Origin: G965276675 sp965276675
Lineage (GTDB): Bacteria > Acidobacteriota > Terriglobia > Terriglobales > Acidobacteriaceae
Assembly: GCA_965276675.1 (NCBI GenBank)
Contig: OZ255624.1
Coordinates: 744,001-808,000, forward strand
Direction of reading: 5' to 3'
Length of the DNA: 64,000 nt
Position numbers and translations under genes: made by a program
The notes under the pieces: generated by a model
What the model saw: only the letters and a program-made list of their open reading frames with translations
Databases searched by the model: none
What the model was told of the DNA's origin: nothing
Shown here: positions 54,319 to 62,926 of the stretch, one piece after another
How positions within the stretch are numbered: the first letter of the stretch is position 1
Layout of the letters: each line of letters begins with the position of its first letter

Positions 54319-55194
54319 ATGTCAGTACTGGTAGACAACAACACGCGCCTGATTGTGCAAGGCATTACGGGCAAAGAGGGTACGTTCCACGCGAAGGGTT
54401 GCGCGGAGTACGGCACCAAGGTGGTGGGCGGCGTAACGCCCGGCAAGGGTGGCACCACGCATGAGGGCTGGCCGGTCTTCGATACCATGGAACAGGCAGT
54501 GCGCGGGACGGGCGCGAACGCAACCATGATCTTTGTGCCGCCACCGTTTGCCGCCGATGCGATCCTCGAAGCGGAGGCCGCTGGTCTTCCGCTGATCGTG
54601 TGCATCACGGAAGGCATTCCGGTGAATGATATGGTCCGCGTCTGGGCCAAGCTCAAATATTCGGCGTCGCGGCTGATCGGGCCGAACTGCCCGGGCGTGA
54701 TCTCGCCGGGCAAAGCGAAGATCGGCATCATGCCGGGACGCATTCACAAAGAAGGTTCGGTCGGCATCGTCTCGCGCTCCGGCACGCTCACCTATGAGGC
54801 CGTCTACCAGCTGACACAGCGTGGTGTTGGGCAGTCGACAGCTATCGGCATCGGCGGCGATCCGATCATCGGCACCACACATGTGGACGCACTGAAGTTG
54901 CTGAATGAAGACTCGCAGACCGAAGCTATCATCCTCATCGGTGAGATCGGCGGTACTGCGGAAGAGACTGCGGCAGAGTATGTGAAACAGCATGTGAAGA
55001 AGCCGGTGGTTGGCTTTATCGCTGGGCAGACTGCCCCTCCGGGGCGCCGCATGGGCCACGCGGGCGCGATCATCTCTGGCGGGCAGGGCACGGCGGCGGA
55101 CAAGATGAAGGCGCTAACGGCTGCCGGCATCCACGTGGTGCAGTCGCCGGCTGAGATCGGCGAGACCGTCGTTCGTGTGATCGGCAAAGCCTAG
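54319..55194 (+). CDS. sucD: Succinyl-CoA synthetase, alpha subunit
   Basis: The CoA-binding and phosphohistidine subunit. Motifs: MSVLVDNNTRLIVQGITGKEGTFHAKG, YGTKVVGGVTPGKGG, FVPPPFAADAI, LIGPNCPGVISPGKAKIGIMPG, VGIVSRSGTLTYEAVYQ, and PPGRRMGHAGAIISGGQGTAADK containing the phosphorylated His. The 291-residue length is normal. The interposed four-helix-bundle gene leaves only six bases between its right repeat and the ATG, so expression may depend on read-through from sucC. Confidence 0.96.
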   Translation: MSVLVDNNTRLIVQGITGKEGTFHAKGCAEYGTKVVGGVTPGKGGTTHEGWPVFDTMEQAVRGTGANATMIFVPPPFAADAILEAEAAGLPLIVCITEGIPVNDMVRVWAKLKYSASRLIGPNCPGVISPGKAKIGIMPGRIHKEGSVGIVSRSGTLTYEAVYQLTQRGVGQSTAIGIGGDPIIGTTHVDALKLLNEDSQTEAIILIGEIGGTAEETAAEYVKQHVKKPVVGFIAGQTAPPGRRMGHAGAIISGGQGTAADKMKALTAAGIHVVQSPAEIGETVVRVIGKA

Positions 55195-55236
55195 CAACGA
55201 AGTCGAGTTTACTGCCAACCAAGTTACGGGAGAACC

Positions 55237-55650
55237 ATGCAACGCACATTCAGCATCATCAAGCCAGACGCGATACGCAAGGGCTACGCCGGAGCTATTC
55301 TGGCTGAAGTAGAGAAGGCTGGTTTTAAGATTGTGGGCGTCAAGAAGCTTTTTCTTTCCAAGTCGCAGGCGCAAGGTTTCTATCATGTGCACGCGGCGAG
55401 GCCGTTCTTCGATTCGCTGACGACATTTATGTCTACGGGCTCGATGATCGCTCTGGTGCTGGAGAAAGAGAACGCGATCGCCGATCTGCGCAAGTTGATG
55501 GGCGCGACCAATCCGGCAAACGCGGAAGAGGGGACCATCCGCAAGAAGTTCGCAGGTTCGATCGAGGAGAACGCGATGCACGGTTCGGATGCCGGAGACA
55601 CGGCTGCGTTTGAGATCGGCTTTTTCTTCGCGGGTATGGAACTAGTCTAG
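55237..55650 (+). CDS. ndk: Nucleoside diphosphate kinase
   Basis: Balances NTP pools by phosphotransfer through a phosphohistidine. It has QRTFSIIKPDAIRKGYAG at the N-terminus, a conserved GATNPANAEEGTIR, and the active-site His in ENAMHGSDAGDTAAFEIGFFF. The 137-residue length is typical. It follows sucD by 42 bases in the same direction, probably in one operon that also supplies its substrates from the TCA-cycle enzyme. Confidence 0.96.
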   Translation: MQRTFSIIKPDAIRKGYAGAILAEVEKAGFKIVGVKKLFLSKSQAQGFYHVHAARPFFDSLTTFMSTGSMIALVLEKENAIADLRKLMGATNPANAEEGTIRKKFAGSIEENAMHGSDAGDTAAFEIGFFFAGMELV

Positions 55651-55784
55651 ATCGCAGTACTGAAGATCCCCCACACATGCACTGTTCGGCGCATAACCTA
55701 TTGCGCTTCAGAGTTGCGTAGGAAAGAAGGGCGGGCTGCGCAAAGGATGGGCAGCCGTCTCATCTCCAGGCATATAGCTCAGGG

Positions 55785-58454
55785 CTACTGTGTCCGCAGG
55801 GCTTGCATAGGGTCGATGCGCGAGGCCCGGAGTGCGGGTAAGGCGCATGCGGCTACCGCGGTGAGCAGAAGCGTGGCGATCATGACGGCGAAGACAGTCG
55901 CGTCGAGTGGGCGCGTGCCGTAGAGGAGGGATTGGATGAGCAGCCCCGCTCCGGCGCCACCCGCGAGGCCGATCAGCAATCCGGCGAAGACGGGCTTGAG
56001 TCCGTCGAGCAGCACCAGACGCAGGACCTCCGCCCGCTGCGCACCCAAGGCAAGACGGATGCCGATCTCGGTGACACGCTGCGTGACGAGATACGAGAGG
56101 ACTCCGTAGAGCCCCACAGCGGCAAGTAACAGTGACAGTGACGCAAAGGCGAGCACGAGCGTCGCGCTGAAGCTCTCGGTCGCTGTGGTCTTGCCGAGAA
56201 TCTGCTGCATGGTGAGGACGTCGTAGACAGGGAGCGCCGGATCAAGCGCGGCAACCTGCTTCTGCACGGGAACTGAAAGCGAGAGTGGGTCTCCGGCAGT
56301 GCGGACCACGATGGTTGCGCTGCTTGTCTGGCTGGGAATGCCGGAGAGGATGGGCAAGTACATGGTGGCCTTGATGGGCTGAGTGACATCGTAGAGCGTG
56401 TCGCCAACGACGCCGATGATCTCGTAGTTCTCAGCCTTCACATTCCATTTGATGTTGAGGTGCTTGCCGATTGGATTGTCGCCGGAGAAGAACTGGTCGG
56501 CCAATTTTTTGCTAATGATGATGTAATGGTCGCGCGTGAGGTGCTCCTGGTTGGTAAAGAAACGGCCGCTGAGCAGGGGGATCTGCATGGCGCTGAAGTA
56601 GCCAGGATCGATGGTGCGATAGAGCGCATCATCCTGCAGATGAAAACTGGTGGACGGGCGCTCGGGGATGGTAAAGACGTCGTCGCCTTCGTAACCGGCA
56701 CCCGGGGCAGTGGAGACGAGCGCGGCGGCGCGCACGCCGGGGAGCTGGCGCACGCGTCCAAGCAGAGACTCGTGGAAGGCGATGACCTGCTCCGGCTTAC
56801 TGTATTGTTTCTCCGGCAGGCCGTACTTGATGGTGAGCACGTGATCCGTGTTGCAGCCGAGACCGGAGGTGCGCAGGTGCAGGAAGCTCTTGAAGAGTAG
56901 CCCGGCGGAGATAAGCAGGACGACGGTGAGCGCAATCTCGCCAGTGAGGAGCGTCTTGCGGAGAGCAGCGCGCGACGCGCTACCGCCGATAGAGCGGGAG
57001 GACTCCTGAAGCGCTGCGAAGACGCCCTTGCCGGTGGTGGAGATGGCGGGCAGCAGGCCCGCAAGCAACGCGGTGAGAAAGACGAGGCCAATCGAGAAGG
57101 CGAGGACGGTCGCGTCCAGGTGAATGGCTTCGGCGCGGGGGAGGTCTCGCCAATGGTTTGCGAGCCAGCGTGTTGCCAGGAATGAGAGGAAGAGGCCGAG
57201 TGTTCCACCAGCGATGCTGATGATCAGGCTTTCGGTCATCTGCTCGCGAATGAGGGTAAGGCGCCCGCCGCCCAGAGCACTGCGGACGGCGACCTCTTTG
57301 CGCCTGGCCGCACTACGCGCGACGAGCAAGTTCGAGACATTAAGGCAGGCGATCAGCAACATGCATCCGACGGCACACAGCAGCACGATCAGCGGTGTTT
57401 TCACGTCCTGCACCACGTCGTCGATCATCGGCCGGAAGACCGCGTCTTCCGCCACGGGCTTCGATTCGTTTGCGAGATGCAGCTGGTACTGCAGCGCGCT
57501 CACCTCTTTTGTTGCGGCGGCAGCGCTCACACCAGTCTTGAGCCGGGCAATGACGTAGCTCTGATGGCCGTCGTGCATTGCATAGGAAGCTGGCGTGAAG
57601 GTCGAGGCGTACGGCACCCAGAGCTGAACGTGTGGATTGGGATAGGTGAACCAGCGGGGCAGCACGCCGACAACTACGTAGGGAGTGGTATCGAGGCGGA
57701 TCTGCTGGCCGAGGATGGAGGCGTTTCCTCCGAATCGCCTTTGAAAGAGGCTCCAACTGAGCAGAACGACTTTATTGGCTCCGGGCTGGTCTTCCTCGGG
57801 GGTAAAGGGGCGTCCGAGGGCTGGCTGCATACCGAGCACTGAGAACAGATTCCATGAGCCGCCCGAGGCCTCGACGACTTCCGGCAGCTCCGCATGCTCG
57901 CCCGTGAGGTTGAAGCCATAGTAGCGCCAGGCGGCCATGTCTTCGAAGCCGTGTGTGCCCTGGCGCCAGTCACGGAAATCGGCTGGGGAGACTACGTTAT
58001 AAGTGTCAGTCTCCAACCCGTTGCCACTCCGGAAACGCTCGTAAATCATGACCAGACGATCCGGATCTTTGAAGGGTAGCGGCTTGAGCAGGACCGAGCG
58101 CACGACGGTGAAGAGGGCGGTGGTGGCGCCGATGCCGAGGGCCATGACGAGGATAGCCACGACTGCAAAGCCGGGTGAGCGCCCCAGCGTCCGGGCGCCA
58201 TAACGCACATCGCGCACGAACTTTTCCAGCGAGCCCCAGCTCCAATGCGCGCGAGCTTCGTCGCGCAGCACTGTTGGATTGCCGAAGGTGCGCAGGGCGG
58301 CGGCGCGCGCGTCCTCCGGAGCCATGCCGCGGGCGATGTTTTCCGCCACCTGCTGCTCCAGATGGAAGTGCAGTTCATTGTCCAGGCGGGCTGTTTCGCT
58401 CGCCCGCTGGAACAGTGTCATCCATGCCATGCGCACTCGCTCCATCCAACGCAT
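55785..58454 (-). CDS. ABC-type permease of the MacB/FtsX superfamily (acidobacterial long form)
   Basis: The 889-residue protein starts with a soluble helical extension (MRWMERVRMAWMTLFQRASETARLDNELHFHLE) typical of the permeases paired with PadR regulators. Two MacB_PCD/FtsX modules follow, each with periplasmic domain and membrane helices: GFAVVAILVMALGIGATTALFTVV, ... CMLLIACLNVSNLLVARS..., LDATVLAFSIGLVFLTALLAG, and the second module with LVTQRVTEIGIRLALGAQRAEVLRLV and a C-terminal ALPALRASRIDPMQAL. No ATPase subunit is present. The PadR gene lies 12 bases upstream. Confidence 0.9.
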   Translation of the reverse strand: MRWMERVRMAWMTLFQRASETARLDNELHFHLEQQVAENIARGMAPEDARAAALRTFGNPTVLRDEARAHWSWGSLEKFVRDVRYGARTLGRSPGFAVVAILVMALGIGATTALFTVVRSVLLKPLPFKDPDRLVMIYERFRSGNGLETDTYNVVSPADFRDWRQGTHGFEDMAAWRYYGFNLTGEHAELPEVVEASGGSWNLFSVLGMQPALGRPFTPEEDQPGANKVVLLSWSLFQRRFGGNASILGQQIRLDTTPYVVVGVLPRWFTYPNPHVQLWVPYASTFTPASYAMHDGHQSYVIARLKTGVSAAAATKEVSALQYQLHLANESKPVAEDAVFRPMIDDVVQDVKTPLIVLLCAVGCMLLIACLNVSNLLVARSAARRKEVAVRSALGGGRLTLIREQMTESLIISIAGGTLGLFLSFLATRWLANHWRDLPRAEAIHLDATVLAFSIGLVFLTALLAGLLPAISTTGKGVFAALQESSRSIGGSASRAALRKTLLTGEIALTVVLLISAGLLFKSFLHLRTSGLGCNTDHVLTIKYGLPEKQYSKPEQVIAFHESLLGRVRQLPGVRAAALVSTAPGAGYEGDDVFTIPERPSTSFHLQDDALYRTIDPGYFSAMQIPLLSGRFFTNQEHLTRDHYIIISKKLADQFFSGDNPIGKHLNIKWNVKAENYEIIGVVGDTLYDVTQPIKATMYLPILSGIPSQTSSATIVVRTAGDPLSLSVPVQKQVAALDPALPVYDVLTMQQILGKTTATESFSATLVLAFASLSLLLAAVGLYGVLSYLVTQRVTEIGIRLALGAQRAEVLRLVLLDGLKPVFAGLLIGLAGGAGAGLLIQSLLYGTRPLDATVFAVMIATLLLTAVAACALPALRASRIDPMQALRTQ

Positions 58455-58466
58455 ATCTGCCTCCCC

Positions 58467-58796
58467 TTACACGCTCTCGACCACGAGGTTGATCGCGGTG
58501 GAGAGCCGGTTCCAGCTCTGCATTTCCTTCTCCAACTGCGCCCGGCCCGCGGCGGTCAGCGAATAGAACTTGGCCTGGCGGCCAGTCTCGGATTCGCCCC
58601 ATTTGGCGCGAATCCAACCCTGCTGCTCCAGCCGGTGCAGCGCGGGGTAGAGCGAGCCCTGCTGCACCTGCAGCACCTCATTGCTGATCTGTTGAATGCG
58701 TTTGGCAATGGCCCAGCCGTGCTTCGGTTCAAGTGAGATCGTCTTCAGGATGAGCAGGTCAAGGGTGCCCTGTACCAGATCACTCGGTTTTCCCAT
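58467..58796 (-). CDS. PadR-family transcriptional regulator
   Basis: A 109-residue winged-helix repressor-type protein: LVQGTLDLLILKTISLEPKHGWAIAKRIQQIS, VLQVQQGSLYPALHRLEQQGWIRAKWGESETGRQAKFYSLTAAGRAQLEKEM. The conserved SLYPALHRLEQQGWI with the winged hairpin is diagnostic. It is transcribed just ahead of the MacB-like permease; such pairs are frequent in this phylum, so it probably controls the permease gene. No effector motif seen. Confidence 0.93.
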   Translation of the reverse strand: MGKPSDLVQGTLDLLILKTISLEPKHGWAIAKRIQQISNEVLQVQQGSLYPALHRLEQQGWIRAKWGESETGRQAKFYSLTAAGRAQLEKEMQSWNRLSTAINLVVESV

Positions 58797-58829
58797 ACTA
58801 TGACGGTCTACACCTTTGATTGTAGATAG

Positions 58830-59528
58830 TCAAGGCGTGCATGGAACGGAGAGTTCGGGCTGGGCGGGGCTTCGGTAGGCCCCGATAAGCCGGGAGACCA
58901 GGACCGCGAGGTAGAGGACGCCTAGTATCGCTTCGATGACGGACAGGGAACGCGTCTGTGCCGAAGCGGCGGTGATGCCGGCGGCTCCGAGTGAGGTCAT
59001 GGTGCCGAAGCTGAAGAAGACGAGATCGAAGCGGTCGGGCAGGGCGTGCTGGTTGACCAACGGATCGAGGTAGAAGGCGTGTGGCTGCACGGCGGCGACC
59101 AGCATGTAGAGATTGGAGAATCCGAAGCCGATCAGCAGGTAGATACACAGGGCGCCAAAGATGGTCTCCGAGGTCACCTGTTCTTTAGTGAAGACCCGTT
59201 GAAAGAGAACGGCGACGATCAGGATGTCAAAGGCGAAGCTCAGGATGTAGTTGAGGATAGCGATCGCGCTGGCATCCGTTGTGGCCAGGGTGGTGCGCTG
59301 CAGAATAGTCGGTATGGCGAGCAGGACAGCAAACAGGACCAGGGTGCGGCGAAAGCTGACAGCGTAAACGCTGAGCAGCGTAATGGCCGTGGCCAGCGTG
59401 CGGAAGCCGTAGTAGCGGAGACCAGTGTTGCCGGCCTCGGGATAAAGGATCAGGTAGCCCAGCAAAAAGAGGAAGAGCAGGCGGAACTTGCGCTCGAGCA
59501 TCGCGGACTGCTGCCGGGATTCGGTCAT
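58830..59528 (-). CDS. Potassium-channel-like membrane protein with altered selectivity filter
   Basis: The 232-residue protein has about six hydrophobic segments. The final pore-like part is FDLVFFSFGTMTSLGAAGITAASAQTRSLSVIEAILGVLYLAVLVSRLIG. In the related ion-channel family this reads with TLGYGDI between the pore helix and the last helix. Here it is TSLGAAGI, lacking the Tyr-Gly pair that coordinates potassium. Surrounding residues, including LARSL-like and GxLYLAVLVxRLxG, are well kept. It may conduct differently or be non-conducting. Ends 33 bases from the PadR start on the same strand. Confidence 0.68.
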   Translation of the reverse strand: MTESRQQSAMLERKFRLLFLFLLGYLILYPEAGNTGLRYYGFRTLATAITLLSVYAVSFRRTLVLFAVLLAIPTILQRTTLATTDASAIAILNYILSFAFDILIVAVLFQRVFTKEQVTSETIFGALCIYLLIGFGFSNLYMLVAAVQPHAFYLDPLVNQHALPDRFDLVFFSFGTMTSLGAAGITAASAQTRSLSVIEAILGVLYLAVLVSRLIGAYRSPAQPELSVPCTP

Positions 59529-59832
59529 GGCGGGCTAGACATCGCCGCAACTGTAGCGGAGCCTGACCGGTGCGTCAATGTGAGATAGCGCGGGGTGAGG
59601 TGGGCGGGCGCGTTGAGCGTTGCTTCGCGCCGATCTTTCATTACAAGATGAAGCAGGTCCTTCGACTCCGGGCTACGCCCTTCGCTCAGGATTACAAACT
59701 TGTTTTGCTAGACATTCTAGGTTGGCGGCGCTTTGCGCCGACCCTTTTACTACAAGATGAAGCAGATCCTTCGGCTCCACCTTCGGTTACGCTCAGGATG
59801 ACAAGCTTGAAAATGAATGCACGATCACCACA
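59529..59832. repeat. Intergenic tandem duplication of a repeat unit
   Basis: Two imperfect copies of about 90 bases, 59615-59702 and 59722-59812, both contain GCGCCGA-C-TTT, ACAAGATGAAGCAG(A/G)TCCTTCG and a GCTCAGGAT-ACA end. They include two copies of the CAGGTCCTTCGGC repeat family. No gene in the rest of the gap. Confidence 0.65.
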
Positions 59833-60108
59833 CTACGGAGTCTTAGGATCGGCTCGGCGCAGCCAGGTTACTGCTCCGAAGGCGCCGAGCCAGGAGCCGA
59901 GGGCAGCGAAGACGACATACACGGGATTGCCGGTGTAGCTGATGACGGCAAAGGCGGAGAGCAGATACCAGAGACTGCTCCAGCTGGCGGCGACCGCTCG
60001 GCGTCGTCCCGCGACGGCCGCGGTGAAGAGCACATAGACGGCATCGGTGGCGGCGGTCGAGGCCAGGACGCCGATGGCGACCAGCGGATTGGGTGCGTGG
60101 AGGGTCAT
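59833..60108 (-). CDS. Small membrane protein
   Basis: The 91-residue protein MTLHAPNPLVAIGVLAS... has about three hydrophobic segments (ATDAVYVLFTAAVAG, LWYLLSAFAVISYTG, YVVFAALGSWLGAFGAVTW). The start at 60108 is the natural ATG, although the frame remains open far upstream across the opposite-strand gene. It resembles unnamed proteins in this phylum of similar length; no role can be assigned. Divergent from the MutS-like gene. Confidence 0.65.
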   Translation of the reverse strand: MTLHAPNPLVAIGVLASTAATDAVYVLFTAAVAGRRRAVAASWSSLWYLLSAFAVISYTGNPVYVVFAALGSWLGAFGAVTWLRRADPKTP

Positions 60109-60215
60109 GGGCGCGCTCCGTTTGGGATGGGTGTTACAGCCGCTTTGCGAGGGAGTGCGAACATCTGGCACGAGGTTACCCGTACCGGACGAGTGCGCGG
60201 GAGAGAATAGAGTAC

Positions 60216-62174
60216 ATGGACACTTTGCAACAAGAGCGGATGCCGCGCGGAGTGGTCCGCGAAACGGAGCCGCAGTTGAACGATGCGACGCCACTCGATC
60301 CGAAACAGGAGTATGTGAACAGGCTGGCGTCGCTGCGGGCGACTGGGGAGCGCGACGGGCGGACAGACAGGACGCTGGGAGCGGCGAAGCTAGCGTTGGT
60401 TCTGGTAGGCGCGGTGCTGGCGGTGTGGCTGGCGAAGTATCACGTGGGGGCGTTGGCGTGGCTGCTCGTGCCGGCGGTGTTGTTTGTGGTTCTGGCGGCT
60501 GCCCATGAGAGGGTGCTGCGGCGGCTGCGTTACGGGCGGCGCGTGATCGCGCTCTACGAAGCTGGGCTCGCGCGCGTGGAGAATCGCTGGGTGTCTTTGG
60601 AAAAGACCGGGCAGGGAAAGACAGCGCAGGCCGAGACGGGCGAGCGCTTTCTGGATCCTGCCCATCCGTATGCGCGCGATCTGGACATCTTTGGCGTGGG
60701 CAGCTTGTTTCAGCTGCTGTGCACGGCGCACACCCGGGCTGGGGAAGAGACGCTGGCTGCATGGTTGATGGCTCCGGCGGCACCGGCGGAGGTGCGGTTG
60801 CGGCAGGCCGCGGTTGCGGAGCTGCGCGACCGGTTGAAGTTTCGCGAGGCGCTGGCGACGGCCGGCGAAGATGCCCGGGTAGGGCTGCATCCCGAGGCGC
60901 TGGTGGCATGGAGCAAAGGCGAGGGCGTGCTGGATGGACGGCGGCTACGGACGCCAGCGTTCTTCTTTGCCGCGTTGTGGGTGGCCAGCCTGGTCTGCTG
61001 GGCGGTGTGGGGTCTGGGTTCCGTGGCCTTAGCCATGAGCCTGGTGAATCTGGCGATCACTTACAAGTTTCGTTTGCGAGTGCAGGCGGCTGCTGGAGGA
61101 GTGGAGGGTGCGGCACATGATCTCCAGCTGCTGGTTGGCGTGCTCTCGGCGATCGAAGGGCAGAGCTTCCGGACGGAGAAGCTGGTGAATTTGCAAGCGG
61201 CGCTGCGCAGCGAGGGGGTACGGCCATCAGAGGCGATCGCGCGACTGGAGCGGATCGAGAGCTGGCTTTCGTCCAACGACAACTGGTTTGTGAAGGTGCT
61301 GGATCCGTTCGTCTTCTGGACGGCGCAGTGTGTTTTTAGCGCGGAGCGCTGGCGGGGGCAGCATGGGCGCGCGGTGCGGGACTGGGTGGCGTCGGTGGGG
61401 GAGGTGGAGGCGCTGACCGCGTTGGCAGGGTACTCGTTTGAGCATCCGGCGGATGTGTTTCCTGAGTTGCTGGGACCTGAGCTTCTGGAGCCGGCGGGGG
61501 TGAGCGGCCCGGTGCTGGAGCTGCTGGGCTTTGCGCATCCGCTGATCCCGGTGGAGCGAGCGGTGGCCAATGATTTGCAGCTGGGCGAGCAGCAGGGCAC
61601 AGGGAGTAGGAACGAGGGAGTAGCGAACGGCCCTGGCTTGCGGCTGATGGTGATCAGCGGACCGAATATGGCGGGCAAGAGCACGTTTATTCGCGCGGTG
61701 GGGGTGAATGCGGTGCTGGCACAGTGTGGGGCGCCAGTGCGGGCGCGGGCGATGCGAATGACGCCGCTTGCTGTCACGGCATCCATTTGCATCTTAGACT
61801 CGCTACAGGGCGGCCTGTCGCGTTTCTATGCGGAGATCCGGCGGCTGAAGCAGATCGCCGACCTGAGCCAGGGCGAGCGGCCGGTGCTGTTCCTGCTGGA
61901 CGAGCTGCTCTCGGGGACCAACTCGCACGACCGGCGGGTGGGCACGGAGTCGGTGGTGAAGAGCCTGGTCGAGCATGGGGCGATTGGGCTGGTGACCACA
62001 CACGATCTGGCGCTGGCAAAGATCGCGGAGGGAATGGGCGAGCGAGCGGCGAACTTCCACTTCGGCGATACGTTCGAGAATGGGGAGCTGCATTTTGAGT
62101 ACCGGCTGAGCCCAGGCGTGGTGGAGTCGACGAATGCACTGGCATTGATGCGGTCGATCGGACTGGGTGTGTAG
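60216..62174 (+). CDS. MutS-like ATPase with transmembrane helices
   Basis: The 652-residue protein is a MutS-family ATPase lacking the mismatch-binding N-terminal domain of MutS1. N-terminal helices LALVLVGAVLAVWLA and LAWLLVPAVLFVVLAAAHE, and a further hydrophobic stretch FFFAALWVASLVCWAVWGLGSVALAM, predict membrane anchoring. The ATPase has Walker A GPNMAGKST (residues 482-490), a C-helix signature, Walker B PVLFLLDELLSGTNS and a TTHDLALAKIAE switch. A short insert GTGSRNEGVANG before the Walker A is encoded by a GGGAGTAGGAACGAGGGAGTAG tract like intergenic purine-rich repeats. Start at 60216 has GGGAGAG upstream. Confidence 0.85.
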   Translation: MDTLQQERMPRGVVRETEPQLNDATPLDPKQEYVNRLASLRATGERDGRTDRTLGAAKLALVLVGAVLAVWLAKYHVGALAWLLVPAVLFVVLAAAHERVLRRLRYGRRVIALYEAGLARVENRWVSLEKTGQGKTAQAETGERFLDPAHPYARDLDIFGVGSLFQLLCTAHTRAGEETLAAWLMAPAAPAEVRLRQAAVAELRDRLKFREALATAGEDARVGLHPEALVAWSKGEGVLDGRRLRTPAFFFAALWVASLVCWAVWGLGSVALAMSLVNLAITYKFRLRVQAAAGGVEGAAHDLQLLVGVLSAIEGQSFRTEKLVNLQAALRSEGVRPSEAIARLERIESWLSSNDNWFVKVLDPFVFWTAQCVFSAERWRGQHGRAVRDWVASVGEVEALTALAGYSFEHPADVFPELLGPELLEPAGVSGPVLELLGFAHPLIPVERAVANDLQLGEQQGTGSRNEGVANGPGLRLMVISGPNMAGKSTFIRAVGVNAVLAQCGAPVRARAMRMTPLAVTASICILDSLQGGLSRFYAEIRRLKQIADLSQGERPVLFLLDELLSGTNSHDRRVGTESVVKSLVEHGAIGLVTTHDLALAKIAEGMGERAANFHFGDTFENGELHFEYRLSPGVVESTNALALMRSIGLGV

Positions 62175-62198
62175 GATTGGCCGCCTGGGTGGCGCGCC

Positions 62199-62279
62199 TT
62201 CGGCGCAAAATGCAGGTCCCTTCGGCTACGCTCAGGGCAGGCTCTTCGGCTGCCACTTCATGCTTAACTCAGAATGACA
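62199..62279. repeat. REP-like repeat copy with hairpin GCGCCTTCGGCGC
   Basis: A GCGCC-TTC-GGCGC hairpin (62195-62207) is followed by TGCAGGTCCCTTCGGC, GCTCAGGGCAGGCTCTTCGGC and ACTCAGAATGACAG. It belongs to the CAGGTCCTTCGGC family (28935-29021, 59652-59802). A matching hairpin is at 31797-31809. Confidence 0.55.
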
Positions 62280-62300
62280 GCGTTTGCACAGAGTGAAGGC

Positions 62301-62885
62301 CTACTTGACGGCGGGGTTGCTGGAGCCGATCTTGCTTGTCGCTGCACTTACTTTGAGGTTGTTGACGACTTTTTGGACGTACGGCACTTTTTTGGCGAGG
62401 GCTTCGGCTTCTTCCAACTGCGCCCGGGTCGTGACCCGACCATTGAGGGTGAGAATGCCGCTGCTGGCGCTGCCTGAAATCATCTGCGCGCTCAGGTTGG
62501 ATTCGGTTTTGAGGGCGTCGGAGAAACTGCTCTCTATAGCGTTATTGGAGCTCAGGTCGGGCTGTGATTCCGGTGAGGGTGGCTGCACTTTGATGTCGTT
62601 CTGAAGCGTGTAAAGAGGCGCATTTGCTAGGGCGATGTTGGCGGCCTGCTGCTTTTGCGTCTCCGTCTGCACGGTGCCGGAGAGGGTCAGAGTGTGCTTC
62701 CCGCGATCGTTCGCGACATCGATGTTTCGCAGGCGGGAATCGGCAAGTGCGGTCTTGACCTGCGGCGCCACCTCGGGAAGCAGGCCGTTGCGGTTGGGGT
62801 TGGGGTTGCAGCCGGCGCCGAGTGCCAGCGCGATCATGCCGGTAGTCGCTAACGCATTCCAGAGGATAGAGCGAGGGTGAAGCAT
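62301..62885 (-). CDS. BON-domain lipoprotein
   Basis: The 194-residue protein has a lipobox-like LALGAGC near residue 26 and two BON domains: VKTALADSRLRNIDVANDRGKHTLTLSGTVQTETQKQQAANIA, and SFSDALKTESNLSAQMISGSASSGILTLNGRVTTRAQLEEAEALAKKVPYVQKVVNNLKV. BON domains often bind phospholipid at the envelope. A Pro/Ser-rich linker joins them. It is in a run of envelope proteins (with the DUF4136 genes) on the minus strand. Confidence 0.88.
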   Translation of the reverse strand: MLHPRSILWNALATTGMIALALGAGCNPNPNRNGLLPEVAPQVKTALADSRLRNIDVANDRGKHTLTLSGTVQTETQKQQAANIALANAPLYTLQNDIKVQPPSPESQPDLSSNNAIESSFSDALKTESNLSAQMISGSASSGILTLNGRVTTRAQLEEAEALAKKVPYVQKVVNNLKVSAATSKIGSSNPAVK

Positions 62886-62926
62886 GAAGCCTCCCGGGGA
62901 GTACGTCCGCCGCGGCCGATGCCTTC

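Noticed and set aside
59833..60909. Open frame of 358 codons on the minus strand
   Set aside because: Only its last 91 codons look like a protein (small membrane protein from 60108). The upstream part is antisense to the MutS-like gene and is Pro/Arg/Ser low complexity.
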